Source of the DNA: an uncultured Dorea sp.
Lineage (GTDB): Bacteria > Bacillota > Clostridia > Lachnospirales > Lachnospiraceae
Assembly: GCA_910589275.1 (NCBI GenBank)
Contig: CAJUTH010000023.1
Span: 1-56,895 of the forward strand
Length of the DNA stretch: 56,895 nt
Direction: 5' to 3'
Positions 33,804-42,978 of the stretch are shown in pieces. Both the position numbers and the translations under genes were made by a program. Positions within the stretch are counted from its first letter, which is position 1, and each line of letters begins with the position of its first letter. The notes under the pieces were generated by a model, which searched no databases, was not told where the DNA came from, and saw nothing but the letters and a program-made list of their open reading frames with translations.

Positions 33804-33832
33804 TTGCAAAGGAAACCCTGTTTTGCTACAAT
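33804..33832 (+). promoter_or_regulatory. Promoter of the WecG/TagA-type gene
   Basis: TTGCAA (33804-33809), 17 bp, TACAAT (33827-33832), 36 bp before the start codon. Good sigma-A match. Confidence 0.65.
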
Positions 33833-33867
33833 GCTTAAATTGGAGAATATTGTGGGTGATTGTTTGA

Positions 33868-34554
33868 ATGAATGAGACGATTTGTGTATTAGATGTTAAG
33901 ATAGATAACTGTTCGGCAAAGCAGGCAATGAAAACTTCGGTGGAATACATGAGTACGGCTGTGACTAATGTGGTAGAGCTTGTTACGATAGAAACCCTGA
34001 TGTCTGTGCGGGACATACCGGATTTGAAGAATGCTATTGAGCAGAGTGATCTGGTGCTTCCGGGACAGGCGGAGATTCTAGAGGCGGCGGGCATTGCGGA
34101 TGCGAGGCATATTCAGGAGATAGAGACCCAGATTTATATTAAGATGTATCTGAAATATCTCCATAAGAATCACAGCAGAGTGTATCTTCTGGTCGAGACC
34201 GACGAAGAAGTGGACAGATTGACGGCGTGCCTGTTTTCCCGTTACAAAGGGATCCAGATCGTGGGAGCGGCAAAGGTGGCGCCGGGAACCGACATGGATG
34301 ATATGCTTGTGAATGCGATTAACGGTGGAGAGGTTGACAGCGTGATCGCTGCTTTGTCATCTCCGGTTCAGGAGGAATTTATAGCTAGGAACCGCAGCCT
34401 GATCAATGCAAGGATGTGGCTGGGTATGGGGAAGCTTATGGAGCCGATTTATAAAGATAGATCAAAAGGCAAAAGATTTGCATCCTTTATAGACCGTATT
34501 TTCTTCAAGCGTGAGATTGAGAAGAACCGCAGAGAGATGAACGCGCATGGTTAG
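33868..34554 (+). CDS. WecG/TagA/CpsF-family glycosyltransferase-like protein
   Basis: The 228-residue protein fits the N-acetylmannosaminyltransferase family that attaches ManNAc to lipid-linked sugar in wall teichoic acid or common-antigen synthesis. Signature parts: LVTIETLMSVRDIPDLK, SDLVLPGQAEILEAAGI, YLHKNHSRVYLLVETDEE and a C-terminal MWLGMGKLMEPIY. It lacks several canonical motifs of confirmed TagA enzymes, so a diverged activity is possible. Lachnospiraceae often carry such a gene beside ftsEX. It is monocistronic, ending at a terminator. Confidence 0.7.
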   Translation: MNETICVLDVKIDNCSAKQAMKTSVEYMSTAVTNVVELVTIETLMSVRDIPDLKNAIEQSDLVLPGQAEILEAAGIADARHIQEIETQIYIKMYLKYLHKNHSRVYLLVETDEEVDRLTACLFSRYKGIQIVGAAKVAPGTDMDDMLVNAINGGEVDSVIAALSSPVQEEFIARNRSLINARMWLGMGKLMEPIYKDRSKGKRFASFIDRIFFKREIEKNRREMNAHG

Positions 34555-34669
34555 CCTGACAAGAAAATAGAAATATTCGCTCGGTACAGGATGGAAAGCA
34601 GAAATGTGCTTTGTACACAATGTCCAGAGCGGATTCGTTAAAATATAATATAGAAAAGTAGAGAAAAGC

Positions 34670-34711
34670 GAGGAAATTAACAAAAATATGTGATTTCCTC
34701 TTTCCTTTTTT
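34670..34711 (+). terminator. Terminator after the glycosyltransferase-like gene
   Basis: GAGGAAAT (34670-34677) pairs with ATTTCCTC (34693-34700), followed by TTTCCTTTTTT. A TATAAT at about 34645 upstream has no clear partner and may be chance. Confidence 0.75.
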
Positions 34712-34815
34712 GTGGATTTATATTAAGATAGAAACGAGTGATATGCATAAGCAGGCAAATGGGCAAGTAAGATATTGTGAAAAATGCATATTGAAATAGG
34801 TGGAGGTAATGGAAT

Positions 34816-35904
34816 ATGATATCTAATCAGATACTTCAAAACACGATTGATGGCTTGAAGGGCATTACAAGAATTGATTTGTGTGTTATGGATACCGATG
34901 GGAGACCTCTTGCAAGTACATTTGCCGAACAGGGGCGCTACGAGGATGCGGTTTCTTCCTTTGCGGGTTCCCCGGCAGAGAGTCAGGTGATTCAGGGATA
35001 TCAGTTTTTCAAGATTTTTGACGAGCACCAGTTGGAATATATTCTTCTGGCGAACGGCGGAAGTGAGGATGTATATATGATAGGGAAGCTTGCGGCCTTC
35101 CAGATACAGAATCTGCTGATCGCCTATAAGGAGAGGTTTGACAAGGATAATTTTATCAAGAATCTGCTTCTGGATAACCTGCTTCTTGTGGATATTTATA
35201 ACAGGGCAAAAAAATTACATATTGACACAGAAGCAAGACGTGTTATCTTTATTGTAGAGACAGACCATGATAAAGATAGCAGCAAGATGGATAACATTCG
35301 AAGTATCCTAAGCGGCAAGGCGAAGGATTTTGTCACTGCGGTGGACGAGAAGAATATTATTATCGTAAGGGAACTGGGAATTGGCGAGGGTTATCCGGAG
35401 CTTGAAAAATCTGCGGCACACCTTTTAGAGGCATTGAACGAAGAAGGTGAGGACGGGATAAGGATTGCTTACGGTACCATAGTAAATGACATCAAAGAAG
35501 TTTCCAAGTCGTATAAAGAAGCGAAGCTGGCATTGGATGTGGGCAAGATATTCTTTGACGAGAAGAATATTATTGCATATAGTACGCTTGGAATTGGACG
35601 GCTGATCTATCAGCTTCCGATTTCACTTTGTAAGATGTTTATCCGTGAGATTTTTGAGGGGAAATCACCGGATGAATTTGATGAGGAGACACTGGCGACG
35701 ATCAATAAGTTTTTTGAGAACAGCCTGAATGTGTCGGAGACGTCAAGGCAGCTCTATATCCATCGGAACACATTGGTGTACAGACTGGATAAACTGCAGA
35801 AAAGTACAGGACTTGACTTAAGAGTATTTGAGGATGCTATTACATTCAAAATAGCGTTGATGGTAGTCAAATACATGAAGTACATGGAGTCCATGGAGTA
35901 TTAA
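34816..35904 (+). CDS. PucR/CdaR-like transcriptional regulator
   Basis: This 362-residue regulator has an N-terminal sensing domain (about 1-110; IDLCVMDTDGRPLAS, YQFFKIFDE, sugar-diacid-like), a GGDEF-like middle domain (about 130-250; RRVIFIVETDHDKDSS, IIIVRELGIGEG, RIAYGTIVNDIKEVSKSYKEA) and a C-terminal PucR helix-turn-helix (ENSLNVSETSRQLYIHRNTLVYRL). ATG 34816 follows GGAGGT. It lies 17 bp upstream of ftsE, an arrangement I recognise from Lachnospiraceae. The ligand is not known. Confidence 0.85.
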   Translation: MISNQILQNTIDGLKGITRIDLCVMDTDGRPLASTFAEQGRYEDAVSSFAGSPAESQVIQGYQFFKIFDEHQLEYILLANGGSEDVYMIGKLAAFQIQNLLIAYKERFDKDNFIKNLLLDNLLLVDIYNRAKKLHIDTEARRVIFIVETDHDKDSSKMDNIRSILSGKAKDFVTAVDEKNIIIVRELGIGEGYPELEKSAAHLLEALNEEGEDGIRIAYGTIVNDIKEVSKSYKEAKLALDVGKIFFDEKNIIAYSTLGIGRLIYQLPISLCKMFIREIFEGKSPDEFDEETLATINKFFENSLNVSETSRQLYIHRNTLVYRLDKLQKSTGLDLRVFEDAITFKIALMVVKYMKYMESMEY

Positions 35905-35921
35905 GTAATTAGGAGGACAGT

Positions 35922-36608
35922 ATGATTGAATTGACAGAAGTAACGAAAGAGTACTCGAAAGGGGTTTCTGCTCTGAATGGAATCAATCTGAAAATCAAAC
36001 AGGGCGAATTTGTATTTATCGTAGGGGACAGCGGGTCCGGCAAATCCACATTGATTCGTCTGATCATGAAAGAACTGGAGCCTACGTCTGGAACAATTAT
36101 TGTAAATGGACAGAATTTGGGCAGACTGAAGCACAGGAAGATTCCTATGTACCGCAGGGGTATCGGAGTTGTGTTTCAGGATTTCCGATTGCTGAAGGAT
36201 CGCAATATATATGAGAATATTGCCTTTGCCCAGCGTGTTGTAGAGACGCCTACCCGTATCATCAAGAAAAAGGTTCCGGCAGCATTGTCTTTGGTTGGAT
36301 TGGCACAGAAGTATAAGTCTTTCCCGAAGGAATTATCCGGCGGTGAACAGCAGCGTGTGGCGATTGCTAGGGCAATTGTGAACGAACCCGCGATCTTGCT
36401 GGCGGATGAGCCTACCGGTAATCTGGATCCGACGAACTCATGGGAGATTATGAAGCTCCTTGAGGAAGCCAATGAGAGAGGGACGACGGTATTGGTTGTT
36501 ACGCATAATCAGGAGATTGTAAACGAGATGAAGAAACGAGTCATTACGATGAAAAAAGGGGTTATCGTAAGCGACGAAAAAAGGGGTGGTTATATCAATG
36601 AGAATTAG
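35922..36608 (+). CDS. ftsE: Cell-division ABC ATPase FtsE
   Basis: This 228-residue ATPase pairs with FtsX to control septal wall hydrolases. Walker A GDSGSGKSTLIRL (about 36-48), Q-loop VVFQDFRLL, signature LSGGEQQRVAIARA, Walker B ILLADEPTGNLDP and H-switch VVTHNQE are all present. AGGAGGAC precedes the ATG. Its 3' end overlaps ftsX by 11 nt. The downstream coiled-coil M23 hydrolase is the probable target of the FtsEX machine. Confidence 0.96.
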   Translation: MIELTEVTKEYSKGVSALNGINLKIKQGEFVFIVGDSGSGKSTLIRLIMKELEPTSGTIIVNGQNLGRLKHRKIPMYRRGIGVVFQDFRLLKDRNIYENIAFAQRVVETPTRIIKKKVPAALSLVGLAQKYKSFPKELSGGEQQRVAIARAIVNEPAILLADEPTGNLDPTNSWEIMKLLEEANERGTTVLVVTHNQEIVNEMKKRVITMKKGVIVSDEKRGGYINEN

Positions 36609-37506
36609 TACGATTGGATATTCTACAAAACAGGGATTTAAGAACATAGGAAGAAATAAAATGTTCTCAATCGCGTCTATTGCGACGATGGCAGCCTGTA
36701 TCTTCCTGTTTGGCATTTTCTTTTCCATAGTGACCAATTTCAGGCATATTGTACAGAAGGCAGAAGAGGGAGTTGCGATTACTGTTTTATTCAAAGAGGA
36801 TATAACACAGGCGCAGATTCAGAAGATAGGACAAGAACTTGAGGGCTGTGACGGGGTTTTAGAGATTAAATATGTGTCGGCGGACGAGGCGTGGGATTCC
36901 TTTAAGGACGACTATTTCGGAGAAGCGAAAGAGCTTGCGGACGGATTTAAGGATGATAATCCGCTGAACGGCTCAGACAATTATGAAGTATACATGGATG
37001 ATGTGGCAAAGCAGAAAGATGTGGTATCTTTTGCCGAGAAGCTTGAGGGCGTCCGGAAGGTGAATAAATCGGACGTAGTTGCCAAGACTCTTACCAGTGT
37101 AAATAAATTGATTGTGTATATATCGATTTTCCTGATCGGGATTCTTCTGGCAGTATCGATTTTCCTGATCAGTAATACAGTTACTATGGGTATTACAGTC
37201 CGAAGGGAAGAGATAGCGATCATGAAATATATTGGTGCGAAGGATGGCTTTGTCCGGGCGCCGTTTGTGATAGAGGGTCTGGTAATCGGATTGATCGGAG
37301 CAGTAATTCCTCTGGTAGTATTGTACTTCTTGTACGACCAGGCGGTTGCTTATGTTATGACGAAGTTCAGCCTTCTGAATAATATCGTTGATTTTTTGCC
37401 GGTGACAACTGTGTACAGCATACTTCTGCCGGTAGGACTGACATTAGGAGTAGGTATCGGCGTATTAGGAAGCTTCTTTACTATCCGTAAACACTTGAGG
37501 GTATAA
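36598..37506 (+). CDS. ftsX: Cell-division membrane protein FtsX
   Basis: This 302-residue permease-like partner of FtsE has a short cytoplasmic N-terminus (MRISTIGYSTKQGFKNI), a first membrane helix (about 24-45), an extracellular domain (about 46-165) and three C-terminal helices (about 168-190, 222-245 and 270-290), as typical of FtsX. ATG 36598 is preceded by AAAGGGGTGG inside ftsE; an earlier frame start at 36586 overlaps that site. FtsX transmits ATPase cycles to extracellular peptidoglycan hydrolases. Confidence 0.94.
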   Translation: MRISTIGYSTKQGFKNIGRNKMFSIASIATMAACIFLFGIFFSIVTNFRHIVQKAEEGVAITVLFKEDITQAQIQKIGQELEGCDGVLEIKYVSADEAWDSFKDDYFGEAKELADGFKDDNPLNGSDNYEVYMDDVAKQKDVVSFAEKLEGVRKVNKSDVVAKTLTSVNKLIVYISIFLIGILLAVSIFLISNTVTMGITVRREEIAIMKYIGAKDGFVRAPFVIEGLVIGLIGAVIPLVVLYFLYDQAVAYVMTKFSLLNNIVDFLPVTTVYSILLPVGLTLGVGIGVLGSFFTIRKHLRV

Positions 37507-37577
37507 AGATATAGAAAGTAACAAAAATGGGATGACAATATAATTAATACGGGGAGAAAAAGGGAGGCAGGTTGATT

Positions 37578-38735
37578 ATGCAGGGTAAAAGATTAGTAAG
37601 TTTGTTGTTGGTTCTTACATTAGCATTAGGCATGACGCTTCAGGTTCGGGCTTCTTCCATTGAAGAAACAAAGAAGAAGGGAGAGGCGCTGGAGGCTCAG
37701 AAGAGCACGGCTGAAGCAGAGGAGAAGGCTTTGGCGGATCAGCTTAATACACTGATTACTGAAATGGACCAGACAGCGGAGCAGATCACGCAGAAGCAGG
37801 AAGAGATTTCTATAAAGGAAGATGAGCTGATTCAGGCGCAGATTGATGAGAACAATCAATATGAGAGTATGAAGAAGCGTATCAAGTATATGTACGAGAA
37901 TGGCAATACGCAGTTTATAGAGATTCTTTTCGAGTCGAAGAGCATCAGTGATTTACTAAATAATGCAGAATACATTACCCAGATTTCAGAATATGACAGG
38001 GATATGCTGGATGAGTTTAAGGAAACCGTACAGCGAGTGAATGATCAGAAGACGGCTTTGGAAGGGGAGAAGGCGGAACTGGAGGCATTACAGGTTCAGC
38101 TTCAGGAGAAAAAGGACGAAGTGGCGGTACTGCTGGAGGAAAAGGCAGAGCAGATCAGCAATCTTGAGGTGGCGATCGGTGAGAACGCCGCAAAGCTGAA
38201 GGCGCTTCAGGAGGAAGCTGAACGGCAGGAACGTCTGCGTAAAGAGGCCGAAGAGGCAGCAAGGAGACAGCAGCAGAGCAGCAGTAATAACAGCGGAAGC
38301 AGCAATAATAATTATACGGCGGGACCGTCTATTTCTGCACCAAGCGGAGGCGGAGGATTGAGCAATCCTTGCCCGTCCGGATATGTCAGCAGCTATTTTG
38401 GCGGAAGAAATTCACCGGGAGGCATTGGCAGCACGAACCATAAAGGACAGGATTTTGCCGCGGCCAGCGGCAGTCCGATTTATGCAGCGGCGGGAGGAAC
38501 GGTTACAACGGTAAGCTATAGCGGTGCAAGAGGGAACTATGTAGTTATCAATCACGGCGGCGGCTTATCTACATTGTATCAGCACTGCAGCGCAACCTAT
38601 GTAAGCTCAGGGCAGTCCGTAAGCTGCGGACAGAATATTGCGGCAGTAGGAACAACAGGAATATCTACCGGACCGCATCTTCACTTTGAGGTATGGCAGA
38701 ATGGTATTCCGGTAGATCCGAGCAATTATCTGTAA
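37578..38735 (+). CDS. Coiled-coil M23 peptidoglycan hydrolase, EnvC-like
   Basis: This 385-residue secreted protein has a signal peptide (MQGKRLVSLLLVLTLALGM, cleavage near VRA-SS), a long coiled coil (about 30-225), a Ser/Asn/Gly linker (about 230-265) and an M23 domain (about 275-385) with zinc-site motifs NHKGQDFAA, YQHCS and GPHLHFEVW. The coiled-coil-plus-M23 layout and position after ftsEX match the FtsX-activated division hydrolases (EnvC and PcsB analogues). The metal ligands appear intact, so it may be catalytic. ATG 37578 chosen with GGGAGG 10 bp upstream; a TTG lies 6 bp earlier. Confidence 0.9.
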   Translation: MQGKRLVSLLLVLTLALGMTLQVRASSIEETKKKGEALEAQKSTAEAEEKALADQLNTLITEMDQTAEQITQKQEEISIKEDELIQAQIDENNQYESMKKRIKYMYENGNTQFIEILFESKSISDLLNNAEYITQISEYDRDMLDEFKETVQRVNDQKTALEGEKAELEALQVQLQEKKDEVAVLLEEKAEQISNLEVAIGENAAKLKALQEEAERQERLRKEAEEAARRQQQSSSNNSGSSNNNYTAGPSISAPSGGGGLSNPCPSGYVSSYFGGRNSPGGIGSTNHKGQDFAAASGSPIYAAAGGTVTTVSYSGARGNYVVINHGGGLSTLYQHCSATYVSSGQSVSCGQNIAAVGTTGISTGPHLHFEVWQNGIPVDPSNYL

Positions 38736-38780
38736 TGTGTAACGAGTATATGAATGAAAGTATAGAGATTGGGACGAACG

Positions 38781-39983
38781 ATGCAAAATAAAGGTTTTAT
38801 AAGAGGGGCGCTTTTGGGCGCCCTTACTGTGTTATTAATTATGGGAACGGTTTCCTGCGGGATAAATTTTTCTGGAATACGGAGCGCGGTAAGACATGCG
38901 GCAGGCGGAAGCGGGGAACCGTTTGATACCGCCGCGGAGACGAAGCTAGAGCTCTTGGATGAGCTTGTGGACAGCTATTATACGGGAGATAAAGACAGTG
39001 ATGCGCTGCGGGAGGGCTTGTATAAGGGTTATATAGGAGGTCTTGGGGATCCCTATTCCGTCTATTATGACGAGGAAGAGACAAAGGCCATGATGGAGTC
39101 TTCCTCCGGTGAATACAGTGGAATCGGAGCCGTGCTTACCCAGGATAGAGATACAGGTATCGTTACAATTGTTCAGGTATATCCGGATTCTCCGGCGGAG
39201 GAAGCCGGAATCCGGCCGGACGACATCCTCTATAAAGTAGCGGGAGAGGAAATTACCGGCCTTGATCTGACTTCAGTAGTCAGCCGAATCAAAGGCGATG
39301 AAGGCACAGAAGTAGAGCTTGCATTAATCAGGGGAGATAAAGCAGAGGAGGTTGCGGTAACGGCAGTCCGGAGAAAGATTGAGGCAGTCACTGTTTCTTA
39401 TGAGATGAAGGAAGGCAGCATTGGCTATATACGGATAACAGAGTTCGACAGCGTAACCAGCGGCCAGTACGAAGAAGCACTGACGGATTTGGAGAATCAG
39501 GGAATGAAAGGGCTGGTGGTAGACCTTAGGAGTAATCCGGGCGGCAATCTGGATGTAGTGGTTGATATTTTGGATTTGATGCTGCCGGAGGGCACGGTGG
39601 TTTCCATGGAGGACAAATCAGGGGAAGAGACGGTGTATACTTCGGATGAAGAGCATCAGTTTACAAAACCTTTGGCAGTTTTGATGAATGGAAACAGCGC
39701 CAGCGCGTCGGAGATTTATGCGGGAGCAATTCAGGATTATGATGCGGGAGAGATTGTGGGGACGCAGTCTTATGGTAAAGGGGTTGTCCAGCAGATTTTT
39801 GATTTGAAGGACGGAACCAGCGTGAAGCTTACCATCGCAGAGTATTTTCCGCCAAGCGGGAGAAGTATCAATGGAAAAGGCATTACTCCGGATGTAGAGG
39901 TTGTATATGAACAGGATGAGGAGAATCCGGATTATGATAATCAGCTTGAAAAGGCAATTGAGGTAGTAAGGAGCCAGATTTAG
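38781..39983 (+). CDS. S41-family C-terminal processing protease
   Basis: This 400-residue protease has an N-terminal membrane anchor or signal (about 6-28; possible lipobox GTVSC), a PDZ domain (about 105-185; GAVLTQDRDTGIVTIVQVYPDSPAEEAGI) and a tail-specific protease core with LRSNPGGNLDVVVDI, the nucleophile Ser in NGNSASASEIYAGA and the Lys in GTQSYGKGVVQ. CtpA-type proteases act outside the membrane, often on wall hydrolases such as the neighbouring M23 protein. Ribosome site is weak (GGGACG). Confidence 0.92.
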   Translation: MQNKGFIRGALLGALTVLLIMGTVSCGINFSGIRSAVRHAAGGSGEPFDTAAETKLELLDELVDSYYTGDKDSDALREGLYKGYIGGLGDPYSVYYDEEETKAMMESSSGEYSGIGAVLTQDRDTGIVTIVQVYPDSPAEEAGIRPDDILYKVAGEEITGLDLTSVVSRIKGDEGTEVELALIRGDKAEEVAVTAVRRKIEAVTVSYEMKEGSIGYIRITEFDSVTSGQYEEALTDLENQGMKGLVVDLRSNPGGNLDVVVDILDLMLPEGTVVSMEDKSGEETVYTSDEEHQFTKPLAVLMNGNSASASEIYAGAIQDYDAGEIVGTQSYGKGVVQQIFDLKDGTSVKLTIAEYFPPSGRSINGKGITPDVEVVYEQDEENPDYDNQLEKAIEVVRSQI

Positions 39984-39996
39984 AGAAAGGAGAACT

Positions 39997-41289
39997 ATGA
40001 AAATTTTGATTCAGGACGGCCATGTGCTGGACCCGTTAACCGGGAGAGACGGAACCTATGATGTGCTGGTAGAGGATGAAAGAATTGCAGAAATCGGAGA
40101 GCATATCTGTGCGGAGGCGGATCAGACAATTGATGCGAAGGGCTGTTATGTGATGCCCGGCTTTATCGATCTGCATGTACATTTCCGCGATCCGGGTCTG
40201 GAGTATAAAGAGACGCTGGCTACAGGAGGAAGAGCTGCTGTCAGGGGAGGGGTAACCTCCGTGTGCGCCATGCCGAATACCAAGCCGGTTATAGATACTG
40301 GCGCAAAGGTAGAAGAGGTACAGAGGCGGGCAAAGGAAGAATCCTTGACGCATATATACCAGCTTGGTTCTGTGACAATGGGCCAGATAGGAGAATCGCT
40401 GTCAGATATCCGGGGAATGGCGGAGAAGGGCTGCGTGGGGCTCAGCGAGGATGGCAAATCCGTGATGAATGCCTCCTTGTACCGTAAAGGAATGAAGCTT
40501 GCAAAGGAAGCGGGGATGGTCGTATTTGCCCATTGTGAGGATATCACCATGGTAGAAGGCGGCGTAATGAACGCAGGTTCCAAAGCAGAGGAGCTTGGAC
40601 TTAAGGGGATCACCAACTCGGTGGAGGATGTGATTGCGGCAAGGGATATCCTGCTTGCAAAAGAGACAGGAGTAAAACTCCATCTGTGCCACTGCTCCAC
40701 GAGAGACAGCGTGGAGATGATAAGGGCGGCTAAGAAAGAGGGACTTTTTGTGACGGGGGAGGTATGTCCCCATCACTTTACGCTGACAACGGATGATATT
40801 ACAGAGGATCACGGTAATTTTAAGATGAATCCGCCGATTCGAAGCCGGGAGGATGTGGACGCGCTGATTAGGGGGCTTCAGGATGGAACGATGGATGTGA
40901 TTTCTACAGACCATGCACCCCATGCCGCGGCGGAAAAGAATCTCAGCATGAAATCAGCGGCCTTTGGAATTGTAGGGATTGAGACTTCAGCGGCGCTGAC
41001 GTATACGGAGCTTGTGGACAAAGGGATTCTGACGCCGATGCAGATGGCGGAAAAAATGAGCTATAATCCGGCAAAGATTCTGGGCCTTACAGAAAAGGGC
41101 TCTGTATCAGAGGGGAAAATCGCGGATATTGTAATCTTTGATCCGGACAAAGAATACAGGATTGACAAAGAATCATTTTTCTCGAAGGGAAAAAACACGC
41201 CGTTTCATGGACGGAAGGTGAAAGGCGAAGTGGTATGTACACTGGCAGGCGGAAGAGTTGTGTATGAAGGAGGAAGGATTATTGATTAA
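39997..41289 (+). CDS. pyrC: Dihydroorotase, class I
   Basis: This 430-residue zinc enzyme cyclises carbamoyl-aspartate in pyrimidine synthesis. Visible motifs: DLHVHFRDPGLEYKET (metal ligands), CAMPNTKPV, HCED and HLCHCST, and STDHAPHAAAEK near residue 305. An AAGGAG site precedes the ATG. It starts the pyrC-F-K-D cluster and overlaps pyrF by 8 nt. The cluster lacks pyrB, pyrE and a visible PyrR attenuator, so these must be elsewhere. Confidence 0.95.
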   Translation: MKILIQDGHVLDPLTGRDGTYDVLVEDERIAEIGEHICAEADQTIDAKGCYVMPGFIDLHVHFRDPGLEYKETLATGGRAAVRGGVTSVCAMPNTKPVIDTGAKVEEVQRRAKEESLTHIYQLGSVTMGQIGESLSDIRGMAEKGCVGLSEDGKSVMNASLYRKGMKLAKEAGMVVFAHCEDITMVEGGVMNAGSKAEELGLKGITNSVEDVIAARDILLAKETGVKLHLCHCSTRDSVEMIRAAKKEGLFVTGEVCPHHFTLTTDDITEDHGNFKMNPPIRSREDVDALIRGLQDGTMDVISTDHAPHAAAEKNLSMKSAAFGIVGIETSAALTYTELVDKGILTPMQMAEKMSYNPAKILGLTEKGSVSEGKIADIVIFDPDKEYRIDKESFFSKGKNTPFHGRKVKGEVVCTLAGGRVVYEGGRIID

Positions 41290-42202
41290 CAAATTGATTG
41301 CAAACATTAAAAAGACAAACGCTCCGATTGTAGTGGGATTAGATCCGATGTTGAGTTATGTGCCGGAAAAGCTGGTAAAACAGGCTTTTGAAGAATTTGG
41401 CGAGACCTTAGAGGGCGCGGCAGAGGCAGTCTGGCAGTTTAACAAAGAGATTGTGGATAAGACCTATGATTTGATTCCGGCGGTTAAGCCTCAGATTGCG
41501 ATGTATGAGCAGTTTGGGCTTCCGGGGCTTGCGGTATTTAAGAAAACGGTGGATTACTGCAGGGAAAAGGGACTGGTGGTAATCGGAGATATAAAGCGGG
41601 GGGATATTGGCTCCACCTCCGCGGCTTATGCGGCGGGACATCTTGGGCGGGTACAGGTGGGAGGGAACTCATTCTTCCCATTTAATGAAGATTTTGTGAC
41701 GGTAAATCCTTATATGGGTTCTGATTGTGTGAATCCATTTACGGAGGTATGTAAGCAGGAGAAAAAGGGCTTATTCATTCTGGTAAAGACATCGAATCCT
41801 TCCAGCGGAGAATTTCAAGACCGTCTGATTGACGGGAAGCCTTTGTACGAGCTGGTTGGCGGGAAAGTCGCAGAATGGGGCGAGACTTGTATGGGCGATG
41901 ATTACAGCTATATCGGCGCAGTAGTAGGAGCCACTTATCCGGAACAAGGAAAGCTGCTGCGTAAAATTATGCCAAAGGCATATATTTTGGTTCCGGGGTA
42001 TGGAGCACAGGGCGGCGCGGGTAAGGATTTGGCTCATTTCTTTAATAAAGATGGACTTGGAGCTATCGTAAATTCCTCTCGCGGAATTATCGCCGCATAT
42101 AAACAGGAAAAATATGCGAAGTACGGAGCGGAATATTTTGGAGACGCTTCAAGAGCGGCGGTAGAGGATATGATTGCAGATATAAGGGGAGCGTTATGTT
42201 AA
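41282..42202 (+). CDS. pyrF: Orotidine-5'-phosphate decarboxylase
   Basis: This 306-residue type 2 OMP decarboxylase forms UMP. It shows IVVGLDPMLSYVP near the N-terminus, the catalytic KRGDIGSTSAAYA (near residue 100), FVTVNPYMGSD and VPGYGAQGG. I assign a TTG start at 41282 because AAGGAGGA lies 9 bp upstream and the start then matches the family (INKLIANIKKTNAP); earlier codons overlap the ribosome site. The start is inside pyrC and the end overlaps pyrK by 7 nt. Confidence 0.94.
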   Translation: MINKLIANIKKTNAPIVVGLDPMLSYVPEKLVKQAFEEFGETLEGAAEAVWQFNKEIVDKTYDLIPAVKPQIAMYEQFGLPGLAVFKKTVDYCREKGLVVIGDIKRGDIGSTSAAYAAGHLGRVQVGGNSFFPFNEDFVTVNPYMGSDCVNPFTEVCKQEKKGLFILVKTSNPSSGEFQDRLIDGKPLYELVGGKVAEWGETCMGDDYSYIGAVVGATYPEQGKLLRKIMPKAYILVPGYGAQGGAGKDLAHFFNKDGLGAIVNSSRGIIAAYKQEKYAKYGAEYFGDASRAAVEDMIADIRGALC

Positions 42203-42978
42203 AAGAAAAGGAACAGGCTGTTTTGCTGTCGCAGGAGAAGCTGGCGGAAGGGATATTTAGCATTTGGATTCAAACAAAAGCGGCCAAAGAGGCGGTTCCG
42301 GGGCAGTTTATGTCCGTATATACGGAGGATAGGAGCAGGCTTTTGCCTAGGCCAATCAGTATTTGTGAGATAGACAGACAGAGAGGGGCTATCCGCATGG
42401 TGTACCGTGTTACCGGGGAGCATACCGGAACGAAGCAGTTTTCACTTTTGGGCGCGGGAGACTTGATTTCAGTAATGGGACCCATGGGAAATGGATTTCC
42501 AATGGAGAAAGCAAGGGGAAGGAAAGCCTTTTTGATTGGAGGCGGTATTGGCGTGCCTCCGATTCTGGAGCTGGCGAAGCAGATTGACTGCGAAAGCAGG
42601 CAGATTATTGTGGGTTACCGTGATAAGCATACATTTCTTAGGGAATCTTTTGCTGAGAATGGGAGACTTTATATTGCAACGGAGGATGGCAGCGCAGGAA
42701 CACGGGGCAATGTGTTGGATGCGATTCGCGAGAATGAGCTGGAGGCGGATATTATCTATGCCTGCGGCCCCATGCCTATGTTAAGGGCTCTGAAAACTTA
42801 CGCCAAGGAGCGGGGAATCGAATGCTGGATTTCTTTGGAAGAGAGGATGGCCTGCGGAATCGGAGCCTGTCTGGGCTGCGTATGTAAAAGTAAAGAGACG
42901 GATTCTCACAGTAATGTAAAGAATAAACGTATCTGTAAGGACGGGCCTGTATTTTTATCTACGGAGGTGGAAATCTGA
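42196..42978 (+). CDS. pyrK: Dihydroorotate dehydrogenase electron-transfer subunit
   Basis: This 260-residue FAD and 2Fe-2S subunit links PyrD to NAD. FAD-binding RPISICEID (about 52), NAD-binding FLIGGGIGVPPILELAKQ (about 113-130), CGPMPMLRAL and the Fe-S cysteines CGIGACLGCVC (about 218-228) are present, with a last cysteine near KRICKDGPVF. It overlaps pyrF (7 nt) and pyrD (1 nt, TGATG), so it is translationally coupled. Confidence 0.95.
   Translation: MLKEKEQAVLLSQEKLAEGIFSIWIQTKAAKEAVPGQFMSVYTEDRSRLLPRPISICEIDRQRGAIRMVYRVTGEHTGTKQFSLLGAGDLISVMGPMGNGFPMEKARGRKAFLIGGGIGVPPILELAKQIDCESRQIIVGYRDKHTFLRESFAENGRLYIATEDGSAGTRGNVLDAIRENELEADIIYACGPMPMLRALKTYAKERGIECWISLEERMACGIGACLGCVCKSKETDSHSNVKNKRICKDGPVFLSTEVEI

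Noticed and set aside
39950..40000. Possible PyrR attenuator or riboswitch before pyrC
   Set aside because: Only about 13 bp separate pyrC from the S41 protease gene, leaving no room for a leader; the operon seems to continue from upstream.
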